A DNA stretch of 64,000 bases, taken from assembly GCF_025144725.1 (NCBI RefSeq), contig NZ_JALXKS010000002.1, forward strand, positions 1-64,000. Direction: 5' to 3'. Below the pieces are notes generated by a model, which searched no databases, was not told the DNA's origin, and saw only the letters and a list, made by a program, of their open reading frames with translations. Position numbers and translations under genes: made by a program. Of the stretch, positions 59,537 to 64,000 are shown one piece after another (position 1 is the first letter of the stretch; each line of letters opens with the position of its first letter). This stretch comes from Brevibacterium sp. p3-SID960. GTDB lineage: Bacteria; Actinomycetota; Actinomycetes; Actinomycetales; Brevibacteriaceae.

Positions 59537-61017
59537 ACCTCGGAACTATCGCCCTCGTCACCATCACGGCCGCCGTCGTTCTGGGCATTGGCGCCTGGAT
59601 CTCGTTCTACGTCAGCAGGAAACACAACACGGAGGACGACTGGTTGGTCGGCGGTCGCAGCCTGCCGATGATCGTCGTCGCGTTCACCCAGTACGCCACC
59701 GCTGTCGGCGGTGGTGTTCTCGTCGCCCACGTAGGCATCAGCTACGCCTGGGGTCTGTCAGTCTTCTGGTACGAGCTCTTCGTCGTCGCCGGAATGCTCA
59801 TCATTGCGCTCTTCGCCAATTGGCTGCGCAAGGGTCGGTTCTCGACAATCCCGGAAGTCTTCACCCGTCTCTATGGCCAGAACACCGTGCTTCTGTCGAC
59901 CGTTGCCATCGCAGTGATCGTCGTACCGTTCGGGTGGCTGGCAACTCAGTTCGTCGCATTCGCCAACCTCTTCAGTGAGGTCACCGGCATCCCGTTCACA
60001 CCACTCATCATCGCTATGGCGATCATCAGCCTGCTGTTCGTCCTTCCCGGTGGACTCACCTCAGTCGCATGGTCAGACTTCTTTTTCGGCGTCTTCATGG
60101 TGGGTACGTCTATCATTATCGCCATCTACGCCGTCATGAGTGCAGGGGGGTGGGGGCAGGTCGTCGAGAACGTCCCTGACGACATGTTCACCATGCCGCA
60201 GGGCCTGACGCTCGCCGGCGCGGGGACGATCGTTTTGTGGTTCTTCGCCATTGTTCCCGGCACGCTCACCAACCAGCTCTACTACCAGCGCGTCTTCGCA
60301 TCCAAGTCCGGAAAGGACGCCCGCTCCTCGCTTTATCTGGGAGCGGTGATGGTGATGGTCGCTGGCGTCTACGCATTCTTCATCGGCGTATCCATCCGCG
60401 CGATGAATCCGTCGCTTGGCGAGGACGGGCGGGAGATGGCCGCCGGATGGTTCCTCACACAGGTTCCAACCTGGTTGCTCGCTCTCTATGGCGCGTTCCT
60501 GATGGCAACGATCGTCTCGACGACTGGTTCGGCCCTGCAGTCAGTAGTGGCCAATCTCATCAACGACCTCCGCGGTGCACTCATCAAGGGCAAGACCACT
60601 CAGAAGCAGACCATCACGCTTTCCCGGTGGCTGACCGTCGGGGTGACGCTGGTCGCAGCCGCATTAGCAATTGTTTACCCGCGAGCTCTCGATTGGCTCG
60701 TGGCCACGTATGCATACTCTGCTTCGATTCTTGCAGCACCGATGCTCATCGGCATCATTCTCGCGAAGAAACATTTCCGCGTACGGACGCAGGTGGCATT
60801 CGTGTCGATGGCCGTCGGTCTCTTGGCCTGCGGAATCGCACACATCATTGGCACGAGCGCGCCCTTCGCCGTCTTCGGAATCATCGGAGGCAGCATGGCC
60901 TACGCCGTGAGCCTTGCAATCTGGAAGCCCGTCCGCACTGAGGGAGACCTCGTCGAGGACAAGCCTGTGTACGACTCGAAAACCCCCGACTCGAATTGGA
61001 ATGGTGAGCTCACATGA
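59533..61017 (+). CDS. sodium:solute symporter (SSS family)
   Basis: This 494-residue permease has about 13 transmembrane helices. The N-terminal TEDDWLVGGRSLP and TQYATAVGGGVLVAHVG are typical of SSS transporters, as is PGTLTNQLYYQRVFASKSGKDAR in the middle. It likely imports the substrate of the two flanking oxidases with sodium. It starts with a 4-base overlap (ATGA) with the oxidase and overlaps the next gene in the same way, so supply of the three proteins is coupled. Confidence 0.92.
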   Translation: MNLGTIALVTITAAVVLGIGAWISFYVSRKHNTEDDWLVGGRSLPMIVVAFTQYATAVGGGVLVAHVGISYAWGLSVFWYELFVVAGMLIIALFANWLRKGRFSTIPEVFTRLYGQNTVLLSTVAIAVIVVPFGWLATQFVAFANLFSEVTGIPFTPLIIAMAIISLLFVLPGGLTSVAWSDFFFGVFMVGTSIIIAIYAVMSAGGWGQVVENVPDDMFTMPQGLTLAGAGTIVLWFFAIVPGTLTNQLYYQRVFASKSGKDARSSLYLGAVMVMVAGVYAFFIGVSIRAMNPSLGEDGREMAAGWFLTQVPTWLLALYGAFLMATIVSTTGSALQSVVANLINDLRGALIKGKTTQKQTITLSRWLTVGVTLVAAALAIVYPRALDWLVATYAYSASILAAPMLIGIILAKKHFRVRTQVAFVSMAVGLLACGIAHIIGTSAPFAVFGIIGGSMAYAVSLAIWKPVRTEGDLVEDKPVYDSKTPDSNWNGELT

Positions 61018-62168
61018 AGATCATTGTTATCGGGGCCGGAATTCTCGGCCTGACCGCCGCCTACTCAATGAAGAAGCGCGGCCACGAGGTCACCATTGTG
61101 GAGAAGGACCGGCCGTTCGCTGGAGCGAGCCATCGATCGTTCGCATGGCTCAATGCAAACAACAAATTCCCTCAGTCCTACTACCGGATCAATCGGGCAG
61201 GACTCGACGAGCACAAGCGATTCCAGACAGAGTTCCCGTCCGAAAGGACCTGGCTGCATCCTTCCGGAAATATCCTTGTCGACTTTACGGACACCCGCGA
61301 CGCCACTTACGCGAAGCGACTCAGTGATGCAAACGATATGGGGTACCCGGTCGAGAAGATCGACCTGGGTCGGTTGCGCGAGCTCGAACCGTCCGCCCAG
61401 TGGCCGGAGGAAATCGACTCCGCACTCTTCTATCCCGAAGAAGCCTGGCTCGACAATGATGTTCTCGGTGAAGAACTCCTGCGGGTGCTGACTGAGCATG
61501 GTGTGGAAGTTCGCACCGCGACAGTCACATACGTCGACTCCGATCCGAATGAGGCACGCGTGAACCTATCCGATGGCAGCGAGCTGTCCGCGGATGCCGC
61601 CGTCCTCGCCGTCGGCGCTTGGTCACGCGAGCTCGCCCAGAAGTCAGGCTTCTTCGTCCCGGTGGCCGATCTCGCGGAGCAGTCCACCCGTACGCACAGC
61701 CTGCTTGGCATTACGGAACCGACGTCGATTCCGCTGCAGAGGATCGTGATCTCCAATCGCCTCAATGTTCGCCCTCGACACGACGGCAGGATGTGGGTGC
61801 AGGTTGCGCGCCTCGAAGAACGGGTCACCGAAGGAGACTCCCAGCAGATGCTCGAGGAGGTCGGCTCCGAGATGGAGGCTGAACTCGAGCGGTTCTTCGG
61901 ACAGAAGATTGCGGTAGAGAAGGTCTACTACTCGGGCCGGAGCTTCCCGGAGGACGGTCACTCGATCATCGGATTCCTCGATGACGCGAAGAAGCTGTAT
62001 GCGATCGTGACCCACTCAGGCATGACCCTTGGCCCGCTCTTCGGCCGCCTCGCTGCCGAAGAACTCGAAGGACAGGAATCCGAACTGCTGGCTGACTTCC
62101 GACCTTCGCGCTTTGCCGACGGAGAAGTCGAATCAGCGGATTTCGACTACTTCATCGGTCGCCAGTAA
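61014..62168 (+). CDS. FAD-dependent oxidoreductase, DAO family
   Basis: This is a 384-residue D-amino-acid-oxidase-type flavoprotein. KIIVIGAGILGLTAAYSMKK (residues 2-21) is the FAD fold, FAGASHRSFAWLNANNK follows it, and the C-terminal SFPEDGHSIIGFLDD with HSGMTLGPLFG closes the flavin site. It could act on the same amine as the sarcosine-oxidase-like enzyme or on its product. It is last in the operon; a terminator hairpin follows within 25 bases. Confidence 0.88.
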   Translation: MKIIVIGAGILGLTAAYSMKKRGHEVTIVEKDRPFAGASHRSFAWLNANNKFPQSYYRINRAGLDEHKRFQTEFPSERTWLHPSGNILVDFTDTRDATYAKRLSDANDMGYPVEKIDLGRLRELEPSAQWPEEIDSALFYPEEAWLDNDVLGEELLRVLTEHGVEVRTATVTYVDSDPNEARVNLSDGSELSADAAVLAVGAWSRELAQKSGFFVPVADLAEQSTRTHSLLGITEPTSIPLQRIVISNRLNVRPRHDGRMWVQVARLEERVTEGDSQQMLEEVGSEMEAELERFFGQKIAVEKVYYSGRSFPEDGHSIIGFLDDAKKLYAIVTHSGMTLGPLFGRLAAEELEGQESELLADFRPSRFADGEVESADFDYFIGRQ

Positions 62169-62187
62169 GAAGCCTGCAACCCGCCGG

Positions 62188-62230
62188 AGACTCCCTGGGT
62201 CCTCACCATTCGTGAACGCCCAGGGAGTCT
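62188..62230 (+). terminator. terminator of the GntR-controlled operon
   Basis: A 12-bp stem (AGACTCCCTGGG and complement) with a 19-base loop is followed by TTC. It lies 20 bases after the last oxidoreductase gene and separates the operon from menE. Confidence 0.75.
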
Positions 62231-62302
62231 TCAGTGCTCAAGATATCCTCATAGCAGCACCTGTTCCTCCGCCTCAGCTAACGACTCTCCTCCTCTGATT
62301 GC

Positions 62303-63553
62303 ATGGACCACACCAAACTCGCCGAACTGCTGCGCCGGGCGATGACAGGCGCGCACACCGTCGTGCTGCCGCCCACCCGCGACGGGCAGGTCTCGGTCAT
62401 CGACCCGCACCGCTATGACGACGCCGGCACCGGCCGCAGACCCCCGGCCCTCGTCGTGCACACCTCGGGCACCACCGGGACACCCAAGGGCGTCGCGCTG
62501 TCGGCCGAGGCGCTCACCGCCTCGGCGACGGCGACCGAAGCGATCCTCGGCGGGCCGGGCCGCTGGTACCTGTGCCTGCCGGTCAACCACATCGCCGGCG
62601 TCCAGGTAGTGCTGCGCTCGCTGCAGGCACAGACGGTGCCGTTCGCCGCGCGCGGGCCGTTCACTGCACAGTCCTTCACCGCCGATGTCATGGCACTGCA
62701 GGAGGCGGCCCTGCACATGATCGCCTCCTCCGGCCCGGCCGGCCCGCTCTACACCGCGCTCGTGCCCACCCAGCTCACCCGCATCATGGCCGACCCGGTC
62801 GCCGCTGAGCTCGCGCGCGCCTTCGATGTGATCCTGCTCGGCGGGGCGGCGATCTCCCCCGGTCTGCTCGCCCGCGCCGCATCAGCCGGCCTGAACATCG
62901 TGCGCACCTACGGCATGAGCGAGACGTGCGGGGGCTGCGTCTACGACGGGATCCCCTTCGCAGACGTCGACGTCAGCATCGACGACGCCGGCCGGGTGGT
63001 GCTGGCCGGCGCTGTGCTCGCCGACGGTTATGTCGACATCACCGGCGGCCGGCTGCGCGCACTCCCCGACCCCGAGGCGGGCCCCGGCAGCGGGTTCACC
63101 ACCGGTGACGACGGGGCCCGCCGGTTCGTCACCAGCGATCTGGGGACGATCACCGACGGGGTGCTGAGCGTCCTCGGCAGGGCCGATGACGTCGTCATCT
63201 CCGGTGGGGAGAACATCAGCCCGCTGACCGTCGAAAACACACTGCTCGCCGCCCTCGAACCGGCAGGGGTGCGCGAGGTGCTCGTCACCGGGGTGCCCGA
63301 TGCCGAATGGGGTGAGGTGCTCGCCTGCGCGATCGTCACCGACCGCCCCGGCACGACTGACGGCGACCCCGTCGCCGCCGCACGCGTACTCGCCGACCGG
63401 CTCACCGCCGCGGTGCCGGACCTGCCGAGCCTGCACCGGCCGATCTATGCGGTCGAACTCGAAGCGCTGCCGGCGACCGGTCTGGGCAAACCGGACAGGC
63501 GCGCCCTGCGCCGCCAGCTGGTTGAGCGTCTCGGGCTGGCCGAGCGCACCTGA
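62303..63553 (+). CDS. menE: o-succinylbenzoate-CoA ligase
   Basis: This 416-residue adenylating enzyme activates o-succinylbenzoate for MenB. The P-loop is VVHTSGTTGTPKGVALS (near residues 50-66); YGMSETCGGCVYDG is the A5 motif; GRADDVVISGGENISP is the hinge; and TGLGKPDRRALRR has the C-terminal catalytic Lys. It is shorter than typical ligases, as is normal for actinobacterial MenE. No clear ribosome binding site precedes the ATG, and the upstream sequence belongs to the inserted operon's tail, so its promoter is not obvious. Confidence 0.94.
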   Translation: MDHTKLAELLRRAMTGAHTVVLPPTRDGQVSVIDPHRYDDAGTGRRPPALVVHTSGTTGTPKGVALSAEALTASATATEAILGGPGRWYLCLPVNHIAGVQVVLRSLQAQTVPFAARGPFTAQSFTADVMALQEAALHMIASSGPAGPLYTALVPTQLTRIMADPVAAELARAFDVILLGGAAISPGLLARAASAGLNIVRTYGMSETCGGCVYDGIPFADVDVSIDDAGRVVLAGAVLADGYVDITGGRLRALPDPEAGPGSGFTTGDDGARRFVTSDLGTITDGVLSVLGRADDVVISGGENISPLTVENTLLAALEPAGVREVLVTGVPDAEWGEVLACAIVTDRPGTTDGDPVAAARVLADRLTAAVPDLPSLHRPIYAVELEALPATGLGKPDRRALRRQLVERLGLAERT

Positions 63554-63621
63554 CTGCAACCGAGTTGTGATGCGCCGCGCTGGGAAACGGCCTGTCGCAG
63601 TGGCAGACTAGACTGGTCTGC

Positions 63622-63672
63622 ATGCCAGCGAAACTGCTGGCCAGCGCACTGACCATGGCTCGATCTGAATGA
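63622..63672 (+). CDS. possible 16-residue leader peptide before menA
   Basis: An ATG at 63622 lies 7 bases after TAGACT (63609-63614), the same layout as the leaderless genes in this window. It opens [16 protein letters not shown] and then a stop, 14 bases before menA. GAGG for menA lies 4 bases after this stop. It could be a translated leader that delivers ribosomes to menA, or chance. Confidence 0.4.
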   Translation: MPAKLLASALTMARSE

Positions 63673-63686
63673 CATTGAGGACTTCG

Positions 63687-64000
63687 ATGGCAACCTTCCC
63701 GCAGTGGGTCGAGGGAGCTCGGCTGCGCACCCTGCCGCTGGCCGTCGCCCCCGTGCTGCTGGGGACCGGAGCCGCGCTCGGTGTGCTCGGCGGTCTGTCG
63801 GCCCTCGTCATCGGCAGCATGCTCGACGACCCTGACCCTGATGTCTCACTATCGTTCCTGCTGCTCAAGGCAGCGCTCGCACTCATCGTGTCCCTGGCAC
63901 TGCAGATCGGGTCGAACTACGCCAATGACTACTCCGACGGCGTGCGCGGCACCGACGACGTACGAGTCGGACCGCTGCGGCTGACAGCCTCCGGTGCGGC
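63687..64000 (+). CDS. menA: 1,4-dihydroxy-2-naphthoate polyprenyltransferase (partial)
   Basis: The first 104 codons of MenA are present; the gene runs off the window. It begins [20 protein letters not shown], and the prenyl-diphosphate-binding motif [15 protein letters not shown] is near residue 75. It attaches the polyprenyl tail to DHNA in the membrane. GAGG lies 7 bases upstream of the ATG. It follows menE by 133 bases with its own likely promoter. Confidence 0.95.
   Translation, partial: MATFPQWVEGARLRTLPLAVAPVLLGTGAALGVLGGLSALVIGSMLDDPDPDVSLSFLLLKAALALIVSLALQIGSNYANDYSDGVRGTDDVRVGPLRLTASGA

Overview
The window looks like chromosome of a high-GC Gram-positive actinobacterium, most likely Micrococcales and possibly Brevibacteriaceae-like. 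The reasons are the actinobacterial gene content around rpoBC, rplKA and secE-nusG, the add/murB/MaoC neighbourhood, a menaquinone pathway with a MenJ-type reductase, strong GC bias, and many apparently leaderless genes. Genus is an inference; no 16S gene is present. I see no insertion sequence, prophage or CRISPR array.

Layout. 1-7.8 kb: rpoC and rpoB on the minus strand behind one strong promoter. 7.8-13.4 kb: a plus/minus accessory block (metallo-beta-lactamase-fold hydrolase, lipoprotein, 1230-residue polytopic membrane protein, alkyltransferase-like protein) lying between rpoB and rplL. 13.4-18.3 kb: rplL, rplJ, a wrecked gene, rplA, rplK, nusG, secE and tRNA-Trp, all minus. 18.4-24.4 kb: membrane metallophosphoesterase, adenosine deaminase, murB with two MaoC-type dehydratases, and an XRE-TetR fusion regulator. 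24.5-31.1 kb: a decaying stretch with three pseudogenes around a two-gene membrane operon, ending at tRNA-Met and tRNA-Thr. 31.2-33.8 kb: glutaminase-STAS-cNMP protein coupled to a glycerophosphodiester phosphodiesterase. 34.1-38.0 kb: a compact five-gene operon of three SipW-type exported proteins, their ER-type signal peptidase and an LPRTG wall-anchored protein; this is the best candidate for an under-described surface-fibre system. 38.1-43.7 kb: a palindrome-controlled regulator/membrane pair, tRNA-Tyr, YajQ, a hydrolase, FprA and RarD. 43.7-64 kb: menaquinone genes (polyprenyl synthase, menJ, menG, menF, menD, menC, menB, menE, start of menA) interleaved with a protease, an esterase, an acetyltransferase and a lipoprotein, and interrupted between menB and menE by a GntR-controlled oxidase/symporter/oxidase catabolic operon that looks acquired.

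How the genes work together. The left half supplies transcription and translation core parts. The men genes plus the prenyl synthase and MenJ would make a partly saturated menaquinone; MenH is not seen here. MurB and the MaoC pair serve envelope synthesis. The SipW operon would build a cell-surface polymer anchored by sortase, whose gene lies outside the window. Two themes recur: 12 starts have a TANNNT box 6-7 bases upstream of the start codon (leaderless architecture), and at least four genes carry frameshifts and internal deletions, which points to ongoing local gene loss.
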